Assembly (NCBI GenBank): GCA_944322585.1
Contig: CALUPB010000007.1
Coordinates: forward strand, 1 to 64,000
DNA from: an uncultured Bacteroidales bacterium
GTDB taxonomy: Bacteria; Bacteroidota; Bacteroidia; Bacteroidales; UBA932
Direction: 5' to 3'
DNA length: 64,000 nt
The translations under genes and the position numbers were made by a program. The notes under the pieces are model-generated. The model was not told the origin of the DNA. It was given only the letters and a program-made list of their open reading frames with translations, and ran no database searches. Below, piece by piece: positions 22,955 through 31,759 of the stretch (the stretch's first letter is position 1; every line of letters begins with the position of its first letter).

Positions 22955-24679
22955 TCAATCATAAACGAATTCGAACTCGTCGACATACAGTACCGAACCG
23001 ACTCCTCCGGTAAAATAGTCTCCGTACAGACTTGCACAGGCAATGACTACGGCATATTTTGGAATTCTTGTATCATCATTATATACAAGAGGACAGTCGA
23101 ACTCCACATATTCCCCGCCGGTATCGGCATCGCTCTCTATTGTCCCCCTTGCAATGATGTCGTCGCCGAACTGGTCCACAAACTGCTGTGAAGCCGTCTG
23201 GACGAGGAAAGGCCTGTCCCAGTCGGTGAGGAGCACGAGAATCTGCAACTTGTCCATTTCTCCCTTCTTGTCCTCATACGGAGATTTTGCTTCCGTTATT
23301 TCCACCGGAGAGTAACAATAATACCCTTTAAGCGATTTAGGACGGGCGGAAAAGGATGTGCCCCATAAAAGGTCGGCCCCTATATTGCCGCTGATGGTCG
23401 CCTTTAGGAACTGGCCCGTAAGAATATTGCCAGCCGCAAACATGGTCCCGAACGCCTTCTTGCTTTCAAGCCTTGCCGCCATCTTCCCTGAGCCGGATAC
23501 TGCGACGAATTCGGAAGGGGCGGTGGCGTCATTGCCGCTGCCGATCATATTGAGTCCCGGATTGGCGGAATCCCATATTCTTGTGACGCCAGCCGATGAT
23601 ACAGTACCGTAATCAGGATACCAGATATGCACAGAATCAATGCTTTCCGGGAGCGGATACGGATACCATGTACTATTAGGATCCGTCTGGTACCACTCGT
23701 CGAAGCCCATGTTCGGAAGCTGGTCAGGAGTGCCGGTAGTGAATGAGACAGGACTGCTCTGTGCATCCTCCGTGCAGACCCGTATTTCATATGCGGTACC
23801 TGCCGAAAGCCTGTCGGCTGTCTCCGATGAAGTATCCCCGCCGGGTATCGAAGCCGTTATATCCAGTCCGTTGACCTCGACATCATCGAACCGGAGCCAG
23901 TCCTCTGAACCCTGCTGACGGTATTCCATATACGGAGTGCCGTTCCCGTCATAGACTGCCTCGACATCCACATGATAACACCACGCATTGGCCTTTGTAA
24001 CCGACATGTCCACTTTCTTCTGTACTACAGTCATTTTCCATACCGTAGTCTCCCCGTTGTCCGTCACCGTAAATGTTCTTTCCAGTACACAGTTCAATTT
24101 CATGGGGAATGTACATGCCCGTGTCTTTTCTACATATTCGGCCCCGGGGGTATCGCTTTCCGGTTCATATCCTGTAGTGGATACTATATTCGAACCGTCC
24201 GGCTCCAGTTTCATTGCAGTGATATTGATATCAGTCAGAGACTGGACATCCGAAACATAGAGCGTCACCTCCTTGTCCTTCAGATTGAAATAAGCCTCCC
24301 CGACCTGGTTGTCGCAGCGGACATACCTCTCTATCGTCTGGTTTGCCATGACGGTCCATTCATAGTCCTGATATATGCTCAGGACGAATTTCTTGGGATA
24401 GGTAAGGTCAAGGACGGTTCCGGCTACAGGGAAATCCTCACATGCGGCCCCCTCCGTCATTGAAGACGACACGACAGTCACGGCCGAAATGTCGGCATGC
24501 TCGTCCAGTTCGATTGTCACCGTCCTGGAATTCCCGTCTATCGTCACGGATTCCTGATTCTCCACCTCAAACGAGGTTATGTTGGCCCTGATGCGCGGAT
24601 AAGACATGTCGTTGCCGATAAGGCAGGACTGCAGGAGACACGCAACGGCCATATACAATATGCATTTCTGAAAATTCAT
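22955..24679 (-). CDS. Surface lipoprotein with FnIII-like and PCMD domains
   Basis: 574 residues. The signal peptide ends in a lipobox (LLQSC, Cys 19). The N-terminal half has two or three Ig-like strand-rich units (IELDEHADISAVTV, then VTLYVSDVQSLTDINITAM). A fibronectin-III-like module (ANAWCYHVDV to SPVSFTTGTP, about 235-320) follows, then a C-terminal PCMD domain (NMGFDEW to YVDEFEFVYD) of the putative carbohydrate metabolism family. The lipid anchor and domain type suggest surface glycan binding, which is unproven. It is the last gene of the five-gene operon. Confidence 0.8.
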   Translation of the reverse strand: MNFQKCILYMAVACLLQSCLIGNDMSYPRIRANITSFEVENQESVTIDGNSRTVTIELDEHADISAVTVVSSSMTEGAACEDFPVAGTVLDLTYPKKFVLSIYQDYEWTVMANQTIERYVRCDNQVGEAYFNLKDKEVTLYVSDVQSLTDINITAMKLEPDGSNIVSTTGYEPESDTPGAEYVEKTRACTFPMKLNCVLERTFTVTDNGETTVWKMTVVQKKVDMSVTKANAWCYHVDVEAVYDGNGTPYMEYRQQGSEDWLRFDDVEVNGLDITASIPGGDTSSETADRLSAGTAYEIRVCTEDAQSSPVSFTTGTPDQLPNMGFDEWYQTDPNSTWYPYPLPESIDSVHIWYPDYGTVSSAGVTRIWDSANPGLNMIGSGNDATAPSEFVAVSGSGKMAARLESKKAFGTMFAAGNILTGQFLKATISGNIGADLLWGTSFSARPKSLKGYYCYSPVEITEAKSPYEDKKGEMDKLQILVLLTDWDRPFLVQTASQQFVDQFGDDIIARGTIESDADTGGEYVEFDCPLVYNDDTRIPKYAVVIACASLYGDYFTGGVGSVLYVDEFEFVYD

Positions 24680-24704
24680 AGACTGTCCGGATTAAAATCA
24701 CGCA

Positions 24705-25538
24705 TTATTTCTCCTTTTTCACCCTGTGGTCGCCTGTAGGGATATAGAATGAGAGGCCGAAATTTATGGCCAGAATGTTGAGCTTGAAATTGAGCCCGTT
24801 ATTCTCCATCTCGCTACGCTCCACCTGGTTGGTCACCTGGACCACCCTCTGGTAATTGAACCCCAGAAGACCGACAGAAACCTCCAGGGCCACTTCATTG
24901 GTGATAAATGCACACAGTCCCGGAACCAGACCGATCTCGAACTGGTATATGTCCTGATAAGTGCCTGTCTTGTACGGAGTGTCCAGCACTTCGTCATATC
25001 CCATCCTGTAGGATTCCGACTGTCCGTACCCTCCTGTCAGACGCACTTCCGTAAACATGGCGAAACGTCTGCTCTGGCCGAAAGGGATATAGTTTCTCAG
25101 GGTAAATGCCCCGGTATAGGCCTGCTTCAGATAATTGAAGTCTCCGGTCGAAAGGGACAGGGCATCCGAAAGGGACAGGTCGACATTTCCGAGGGAAAAG
25201 GCCGTACGGTCATAATCGAACCTTGCCCCGACAGCAAGATTGTCCCTTATGAAATAGGACACATGCGGAGCTATCCCGTATGACTCCAGATTTCCGTGAA
25301 GGTTCTGTATCAGGGAAAACAGCATCTGATAGCCCGTGTCATTGATGCCGTTTCCGAGACTGTAGTTGGAGTATGAGAAAGATGCCCCCGCACCGATTGT
25401 CCCCGCAGGAATGAAGACGCTGGTGCTCCGGCCTATTCCGCGGTCGAACGGCTCCACAGGCTCCTTCTCCCGCGATGCAGCCTGTACGGACATGACTGCC
25501 GCACCGGCAAAAAATATGATTGACAATATTTTATTCAT
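24705..25538 (-). CDS. Outer-membrane beta-barrel protein
   Basis: 277 residues. The signal peptide is cleaved after about VQAAS. Alternating hydrophobic strands with tight turns (GAGASFSYSNYSLGNG, LAVGARFDYDRTAFSLG) continue to a terminal aromatic strand (GLSFYIP), as in small 10-12 stranded barrels. It lies inside the run of PCMD and DUF4493 lipoprotein genes, 26 bases from the next one, so it may be the outer-membrane partner of those lipoproteins. The last residues (GDHRVKKEK) are charged instead of ending in Phe. A partial copy of the intergenic hairpin repeat lies upstream. Confidence 0.75.
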   Translation of the reverse strand: MNKILSIIFFAGAAVMSVQAASREKEPVEPFDRGIGRSTSVFIPAGTIGAGASFSYSNYSLGNGINDTGYQMLFSLIQNLHGNLESYGIAPHVSYFIRDNLAVGARFDYDRTAFSLGNVDLSLSDALSLSTGDFNYLKQAYTGAFTLRNYIPFGQSRRFAMFTEVRLTGGYGQSESYRMGYDEVLDTPYKTGTYQDIYQFEIGLVPGLCAFITNEVALEVSVGLLGFNYQRVVQVTNQVERSEMENNGLNFKLNILAINFGLSFYIPTGDHRVKKEK

Positions 25539-25584
25539 ATCTACTATGGTTTTGCAAGTTCATAATTGGCATTGTATCCATAAG

Positions 25585-25625
25585 CCTGCACCGTTTGCGG
25601 AACTTTTTCTCCACACAGACACTCT
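25585..25625. repeat. Intergenic repeat, partial copy 3
   Basis: The central part of the repeat (TTTGCGGAACTTTTTCTCCA and a following CACA) resembles copies 1 and 2, but the inverted arms are mostly lost. It again sits 47 bases upstream of a start codon (25538). Confidence 0.35.
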
Positions 25626-25675
25626 CCTTTCTGCCTATCTTGCATCCTCTGCTACGCGGAGTCCGTTGACAACGT

Positions 25676-27934
25676 TCATTCATCGAGCAGAGCAGGGTCA
25701 TAGACCAACGAGAACTCGTCCACATACAGGACACTTCCATCACTTCCTGTGAAATAATCACCATATTTGCTTGCCGCAGCAACTATGACAATATATTTAG
25801 GGACTCTTGTCTTGTCCCTGTAATCAAGTTTTATAGTAAACTTTTGATAACCGCCATCAGTGGCCGATAAATCCATAGTTCCATAAGCAATGATGTCATC
25901 CCCTGTCGTATCGACAAAATCCTTTGTCTGAGTATTTATAGTATACGGCGTATCCCAGTCTGTCAGCATTATCTGAATTTGTCCCATATCGGTTTTACCT
26001 GACATATCATTATAGGTTCCATGATTTACAGTGCCCGGAGCATAATCATAATATCCGTTCAAGGCAAGGGGACGTGAAGTAAATGGCACGCCCCAGTCAA
26101 GCGTAGCACCGGGATTGACTGGATCCATAATGGCAGAACCGAATTGTCCTGTATAAAGATTACCTGCCGCAAAGACATCCATAAACACAAGATTTTGATA
26201 CAGGCTTTGGAGTTTGGCGGCTGATTTTCCGTCACCAGATACAGCAAGATGACTTGTTTCCTGAGAAGTAGGATACATGCTGATTGCCGAAGAACCTTTA
26301 TTGGCAGAATCCCACCCACCCGTCAGAGTATACTGGTCAGTCCAACTGTCGAAGTTCATGTTCGGGACAGTCTGCTCTGTTTCGGTAGTGAAGCCGACCG
26401 GGGATGTATTCCTCTCCTGCGCACAGACTGCCCTGAATTCATACTCCGTATCCGAAGCAAGCCCCATGAGTTCGGCAGTGAATGTCTTTGTCCCGGCATC
26501 GGACGTAACTTCAGCTTCAACATCAGTCCACTCCCCTTCCGGAGTCCTCCACTGGAAACCGAGCCCTTCAGGCCGGTTGTCAGTCGACCATTTCCCGGTA
26601 AGGACAGCAAAACGTGCCCATGCATTTGCAGAAACAGTCCCGACACAAGGCAGCACCTCGACATTGACATGCTGGCTCAATTCCCCTCCGGCCTCATTCT
26701 GCACAAAAAGGTCGAAAGCATATGAGCCGGCCGGAAGTTTCGCAAAGAAGTCCGTGAAATCCACCGTAACCTCCGTCATCCCGGACGTAACACTCTCCGT
26801 CTTTATGCCGAGTGCCGCAAGTTCCTCTATTGTCCCGGCTTCAGCCCCGACAAGGTCGACACTTTCAGGAAGACCTGCCGCTTCAAGCCCGGCATCGTCA
26901 TGACTGAGCGTCAGATGAACGGCAGGCTTCTTGAGATCGATTTTCAATGATTTCCCGCTGTCGTCTCCGGCGTAGAATTCCAGCCCTGAAGCCGGGTCGA
27001 ATGAACCGGTTATCTGAGGTATGTCCTTGACATTGAAATCGAGCATAATGTCATGCTCCTTCTCCGTCATGGAATCATCCACAGTAATCGTAATCTCCGC
27101 CGCCCCTTCCGGCTGCTTCCCGGCCACTCCGAACCTGAAAGCATAATGCTGCTTAGGTTTTACACCGGTATAGGTATCCACAAGAGGCCGGAATACCCGC
27201 CCGTCATTTGCGATGAGTTCCAGAGAATATGTCAGCGTACCCGTAACGGCGAAATATCCTGTCCTGCCGAGGGTGCTTTCCCTTGCCGGAAGCCCTTGTG
27301 CATTGTCTTCCTCAATGGCGTTCCGGAATACCAGTACATTTCCTGCCGCTTCTTTCTCTGGTAAAGCAGAACCTGCTTGTCCGGCATCTTCTCCAGTCCC
27401 GGCCCCCCATGCACCGACACCCGGATCGGAAGCTCCATTGCTGACAGTCAGCACATAGCTGGCAAAATTGTCCTGTATTTCCTGCGAGAACTCCACAGTC
27501 ACCATCACAGCTTCAAGGGCAAGCGTCAGTTCAAGGGGCTCTACAACGCCCCGCCTTACCGTAAATTCCTTTGAAGCCGAATAAAACGGCGTATCGAAAC
27601 ACGCCCCCCCTGACAGCCCTGCACCGGACGTAGCCGTTGCCCTGTAAGTACCTGTCTTCAGGACTATCGGTTCCGTCACGGAAGAGCAGTCATCAGTACT
27701 GTATGCCACTGCATCCGCGGCATCGTAGATTGTCAGTGCTATCACATCCTCTCCGTCGGCCTTAGTGGAAACGGTTCCGTAGGACGGACTTATCTCCACA
27801 TCATCCGTAGAGGTGTCTTTCATGACATTGATCTCCACATAGCCGTATCCTTCCGGCTCCGCTGTCTGTGTGCAGGACTGCGGCAGGACGGACAGGCCGA
27901 GCAGGACCATCATATATAACAATGAATGTTTCAT
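25676..27934 (-). CDS. DUF4493-FnIII-PCMD surface lipoprotein
   Basis: 752 residues. Lipobox SVLPQSC (Cys 21). A DUF4493 domain (about 30-290, including FDTPFYSASKEFTV and the VMVTVEFS strand) is followed by an unassigned sandwich module (about 300-430), an FnIII-like module (SANAWARFAVLTG to NTSPVGFTTE) and a C-terminal PCMD domain (NMNFDSW to YVDEFSLVYD). The last two modules match those of the 574-residue protein in order. Lipid-anchored and probably surface-exposed. Glycan binding or attachment is a guess from PCMD. It lies 17 bases after the next DUF4493 gene. Confidence 0.8.
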   Translation of the reverse strand: MKHSLLYMMVLLGLSVLPQSCTQTAEPEGYGYVEINVMKDTSTDDVEISPSYGTVSTKADGEDVIALTIYDAADAVAYSTDDCSSVTEPIVLKTGTYRATATSGAGLSGGACFDTPFYSASKEFTVRRGVVEPLELTLALEAVMVTVEFSQEIQDNFASYVLTVSNGASDPGVGAWGAGTGEDAGQAGSALPEKEAAGNVLVFRNAIEEDNAQGLPARESTLGRTGYFAVTGTLTYSLELIANDGRVFRPLVDTYTGVKPKQHYAFRFGVAGKQPEGAAEITITVDDSMTEKEHDIMLDFNVKDIPQITGSFDPASGLEFYAGDDSGKSLKIDLKKPAVHLTLSHDDAGLEAAGLPESVDLVGAEAGTIEELAALGIKTESVTSGMTEVTVDFTDFFAKLPAGSYAFDLFVQNEAGGELSQHVNVEVLPCVGTVSANAWARFAVLTGKWSTDNRPEGLGFQWRTPEGEWTDVEAEVTSDAGTKTFTAELMGLASDTEYEFRAVCAQERNTSPVGFTTETEQTVPNMNFDSWTDQYTLTGGWDSANKGSSAISMYPTSQETSHLAVSGDGKSAAKLQSLYQNLVFMDVFAAGNLYTGQFGSAIMDPVNPGATLDWGVPFTSRPLALNGYYDYAPGTVNHGTYNDMSGKTDMGQIQIMLTDWDTPYTINTQTKDFVDTTGDDIIAYGTMDLSATDGGYQKFTIKLDYRDKTRVPKYIVIVAAASKYGDYFTGSDGSVLYVDEFSLVYDPALLDE

Positions 27935-27951
27935 CTTATAGTCCTTACGGA

Positions 27952-29229
27952 TTATTCTTCCGATGATGTCGTTTCAGGCAAATGGAATGTCAATGGCTGT
28001 TCAGGCAATTCCTGACCGAGCTGGTCAGTCAGACTGAGGGTAAAGACATAATCCTGTCCAGGCGTACCGACAGATGTAATAAGTTGAATCAAAGATGAAA
28101 GAGAGAAGGTTACGTCAGTCTGCCCATACAGGCCATCAGCCAATGCCGGTATTGCTCCTTTCAACATATCTATCACAGCCTGATCATTAATCAGATCCAA
28201 ATATGGCACATTCCCTGTCGTTATTATAGAAACCAACGGTTGAAAATTCTCACTTACATGCACTACAAACGTCTCAATTTTACCAGGGACTGAAATATTC
28301 AGAGTCACATCAAGACCATCAACTATATCTTTTGTCTCAAATGTCGGATTAGTAGGCCATGTCATTGACGGAGCAGCTATTACCGGATCTTCCGGATCGT
28401 CAGGATCTTCTATCGGGGTCTCGTCAAAACCCGGTATCTCTATGTCCACCGGCTTTTCGTTCACTCCCGTATCCACTGTAATTCCGCCATCGGAAAAATC
28501 GGCACTGCCGTTCACTCTTGCATTGATGTTCAGGATATGATGGTCCGCAGCGGCAACGTCAGTTATCTCAGCCGTCACTCTGGCAGCATCAGAGCCGTCA
28601 TTATTCCTCACTCCCTGGACAACGACAGTAAGCGGGCCTACCGCAAACCAGCCTTCCTTGGCTTCTATAGCTGTCTGGTCTCCGTCCCCGGACGACCATG
28701 TAAGCGAAGCATCCCCGTCATCGTATGCACCGGTCACGACTACGCTCCATGACTTGAGTTCCTGCAGGAATACATCCGACAGCTTTACAGTCACTTTCAT
28801 ATTGGTCAGCCTGCATACGAGGTCAATAGGGGTCACTACATCCTCGACAATGGTGAACTCTTTTGTCGCTCCGTATATCGGCTGGTCCCATGCCGCCTTT
28901 TCCGTACTTCCGGAAGTTACTGAAACAGTATATACGCCTGGAGAAAGGGTAATGATCCCGTCAGCGTTCTGAGCCAGGAATTCGGATACAGTACTCTCCA
29001 GCGAATACGAGCCTGTAGACTTTACTATCGATATTATGAAGTCGTTGACATCGGGTGCGGCGGAAGCCTTCGTCCCCAAAGCCCCGTACTCCTTTTCCGT
29101 GAATTCAGCCTCATCGCAGGCCACATTGAGACGAAGTATGCCTTCGCGACCGGAAGTTTCCACCACAGTCTTGTTGCAGCCTGAAAGCACAGCCGCCGCT
29201 GCGGCAAAAGTCAGAAGAATCTTTTTCAT
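27952..29229 (-). CDS. DUF4493 lipoprotein without PCMD domain
   Basis: 425 residues. Lipobox AVLSGC (Cys 18). The DUF4493 domain (about 28-270) contains WDQPIYGATKEFTI and NMKVTVKLS, the same signature as in its two neighbours. A linker rich in DDPEDP leads to a second beta-rich module (about 290-420). It ends where the longer paralogues continue into FnIII and PCMD modules, so it is a shortened version of the same design. Its direction and tight spacing place it in the same operon. Its specific function is not known. Confidence 0.75.
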   Translation of the reverse strand: MKKILLTFAAAAAVLSGCNKTVVETSGREGILRLNVACDEAEFTEKEYGALGTKASAAPDVNDFIISIVKSTGSYSLESTVSEFLAQNADGIITLSPGVYTVSVTSGSTEKAAWDQPIYGATKEFTIVEDVVTPIDLVCRLTNMKVTVKLSDVFLQELKSWSVVVTGAYDDGDASLTWSSGDGDQTAIEAKEGWFAVGPLTVVVQGVRNNDGSDAARVTAEITDVAAADHHILNINARVNGSADFSDGGITVDTGVNEKPVDIEIPGFDETPIEDPDDPEDPVIAAPSMTWPTNPTFETKDIVDGLDVTLNISVPGKIETFVVHVSENFQPLVSIITTGNVPYLDLINDQAVIDMLKGAIPALADGLYGQTDVTFSLSSLIQLITSVGTPGQDYVFTLSLTDQLGQELPEQPLTFHLPETTSSEE

Positions 29230-29351
29230 CTTATCCTGTTTATCTTTTGTTCAACTTATAATTATTGCATCAATAACAACGTCATAGTATCTGCTCATGG
29301 GTGGCAGCATGTTCTGCCGGCAAGGGCGCAAAAAATATCTGACACCATTTA

Positions 29352-31616
29352 TCATTCATAAATCAACTGCAAATTGTCTATTCTGAAGACAGCACTTGCC
29401 TTAATCCTGTTTTCGTCTTTCTCTTCAGGAACGACTCCACCCATCTCATGCCATGAACCTCCTGCACTACAGCTATGGGTACTGCCGTCCGATGAACTCT
29501 TGAAACGGATATAAATGGAGGATGCAGTCTTATCAAAAACAGAATATACCAATGGTATTTCTATCAATTTCCATGTATCCATTGCGCCTCCGGTTGCGGA
29601 ACCTGTCGCGATAACAGTTCCGTCCGATGAACTCAACGACACTTCCGCCTCCCATGTCTCGCCGTCGGCATAACGCCAATACTGATGATAGAACGTAAAC
29701 TTATCCGGACGTGACCCGAATGAATGTCCGGTAGTAGCCGGTGAGACGAAATCATCGGATGTTCCTATATATAATTCTCCAACAAACCAATCTCCACTCG
29801 TTCCTCCCCACGATGATAAACTATTCCCACTTCCAATATTGATTGTCATTATCTGCGCTGATGAATTTCCGGAGAATTTATTTGTAGTAGAATAAGATAC
29901 TGTCGGAAGACATTTGAACTTATCATATGCAGGTGTACTTTCGCTTGGCATCGATACCTTGCTGTTTACCGTCCACCATGCAGAAGAAGCGTCAGACCAT
30001 GGTTTCCACCAGTCCACCTTACCCGTACCAACGTTAAATATTACTTTTTTCTGATATTCAAAAGTTTCTTTTGTCCACTCCTCAAACCCCGAGTTACCGA
30101 CCTGGGCGGCTTCTTCCGTGGTGAGGGCAGCAGTGACGGCTGTATTCCCGTTGCCGTTGTAGATGGCCCTGAGCTCGTATTCCGTGGACGGGGTGAGCCC
30201 GGTTATATTATCGAACGACAGGACAGAACCATTGTCCGACGAAAGGGAGGCATCCGTCCATTCCCCGCCTGATGCAGGCCGGTACTGGAGTTTCAGGACA
30301 TCAGGATTACCCTTGGCATAACCTATTTCCATTCCCCTGATACTCCTTGCCCAGGCATCCGTGGATACGGCACTGAACGAGAATTCTGGAGCGGCCTCGC
30401 TTATGGAATATGCATCCGAAACGGCAGTCTGCGGCTCTGGGAGCATATCCTCCACCGTAATGCTGATACTTGCACTGAACGGATTGCCCGCATCGTACAC
30501 CCTTCCGGCAAGCATCCGGGCCACACCCGTAAAATCCACATACGCAAGCCGCTGTCCAGACATGGAGCGCATCCACCTGAATCCGTTGGCCTTCAAGATT
30601 TCCGCATCAGCCCCGTCCACAGAGGCGAGGTCAATCCGGAAAGATGCCTCCGGCTTCCCGAGAGCCTTCTGAAGATATCCGGACTCTATGTCCAGGTAGC
30701 AGTGCGCAATCCCTGCTCCCGCCACAATGTCGGCCCGCAACTGTTCCGGCACTGCCGAGGCCTCCACTATCTCGAACCCGGTCCCGCCGGTAAAGCCGCT
30801 TACATTGATCACCGGCGCTTCCTGGGGAAGCATGGAAGCCGGCAGCTCCACATTCTTTTCTATAAGTTCCGTTTCCCTGTCTATCGAAACACCAAGACTG
30901 ACTGAACTCTCTCCCGGCGCCGTATCCAGCCTGAAAGTCACGAAATCGCTCGGTTCATATACGTCATCACCGTCCGCAGGCCTGTACTCGAAATATCTCA
31001 GTTCGCCGTCCACTGTTGCATACACCCTTACGGTAAGCTTCCCGGCAGGGATATATCCCACTCTCGTCTCGTCCTGTCCGAAAGTCAGCAGGGCATCCTC
31101 ACCGCAGGACACTTCCGCATAGGCGTCGGGATAGTCGGCCGCTATATTTTCACCGAACTCCACCGCAACGGCGACATTGGAAAGCTTCGCCACAGCGGAC
31201 AGGCTCACATGCCGTTGCTCTGCCGTAATGGAAAAATCCTGCTCCGCAGCATAATACCATGCATCGAAACCGGCGGCGTCCGGATCTCCATAATAGGCAT
31301 AGAGTCTGAACCGGCCGCCGTTCAGCCCTATCGGCTGCCCCTTTATGTCGGCATAGGATTCCCTGAATATCCTGACGTCTCCGTCCGGGCTGTCTGTCCT
31401 GAATATTTCCACTGTGAAATCATCCGGACTGACAGAATTGTCTATCACTGATCCGTCCGTCTGCGACTTGGACACAGGCCTGATCCTCTGCTCGGCCGTA
31501 AGGTCGAGCAACACTTCACCCTGCACTCCGGCCCCGGTCTCCTGCAGAGTCTCGGTACATGCACTGACTGCGAAAAATGTCAGGCAACAGGCCGGAACAA
31601 ATGCGATTCGTCTCAT
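29352..31616 (-). CDS. DUF4493-FnIII-PCMD-like surface lipoprotein, operon head
   Basis: 754 residues. Lipobox FFAVSAC (Cys 20). The DUF4493 region (to about 260) includes FDAWYYAAEQDFSI. A middle module (INVSGFTGGTGF onward) is followed by an FnIII-like unit (STDAWARSIRGMEI to ALTTEEAAQ) and a C-terminal PCMD-like or carbohydrate-binding sandwich (NSGFEEWTKETF to FRIDNLQLIYE). It is the first gene of the operon. A minus-strand -7 box at 31692-31699 lies 76 bases before its ATG. The array of related but unequal lipoproteins looks like duplication with domain gain and loss. Confidence 0.8.
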   Translation of the reverse strand: MRRIAFVPACCLTFFAVSACTETLQETGAGVQGEVLLDLTAEQRIRPVSKSQTDGSVIDNSVSPDDFTVEIFRTDSPDGDVRIFRESYADIKGQPIGLNGGRFRLYAYYGDPDAAGFDAWYYAAEQDFSITAEQRHVSLSAVAKLSNVAVAVEFGENIAADYPDAYAEVSCGEDALLTFGQDETRVGYIPAGKLTVRVYATVDGELRYFEYRPADGDDVYEPSDFVTFRLDTAPGESSVSLGVSIDRETELIEKNVELPASMLPQEAPVINVSGFTGGTGFEIVEASAVPEQLRADIVAGAGIAHCYLDIESGYLQKALGKPEASFRIDLASVDGADAEILKANGFRWMRSMSGQRLAYVDFTGVARMLAGRVYDAGNPFSASISITVEDMLPEPQTAVSDAYSISEAAPEFSFSAVSTDAWARSIRGMEIGYAKGNPDVLKLQYRPASGGEWTDASLSSDNGSVLSFDNITGLTPSTEYELRAIYNGNGNTAVTAALTTEEAAQVGNSGFEEWTKETFEYQKKVIFNVGTGKVDWWKPWSDASSAWWTVNSKVSMPSESTPAYDKFKCLPTVSYSTTNKFSGNSSAQIMTINIGSGNSLSSWGGTSGDWFVGELYIGTSDDFVSPATTGHSFGSRPDKFTFYHQYWRYADGETWEAEVSLSSSDGTVIATGSATGGAMDTWKLIEIPLVYSVFDKTASSIYIRFKSSSDGSTHSCSAGGSWHEMGGVVPEEKDENRIKASAVFRIDNLQLIYE

Positions 31617-31691
31617 AAAAATCGGTTAAGAATACATAAGATGCATACTGTCAGCATCCATTCAGAAGCCGTTACAGCTTCTAAAACTTGG

Positions 31692-31739
31692 CAAAGATAT
31701 ATCTTCTGCCTTTCACGTCCAAATTTTTTATTACCTTTG
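31692..31739. promoter_or_regulatory. Divergent pair of -7 boxes
   Basis: The minus strand has TATCTTTG at 31692-31699, reading into the lipoprotein operon. The plus strand has TACCTTTG at 31732-31739, 21 bases before the parE ATG. Both match TAnnTTTG. Confidence 0.6.
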
Positions 31740-31759
31740 CCGTCTATTGGCATCAATTT

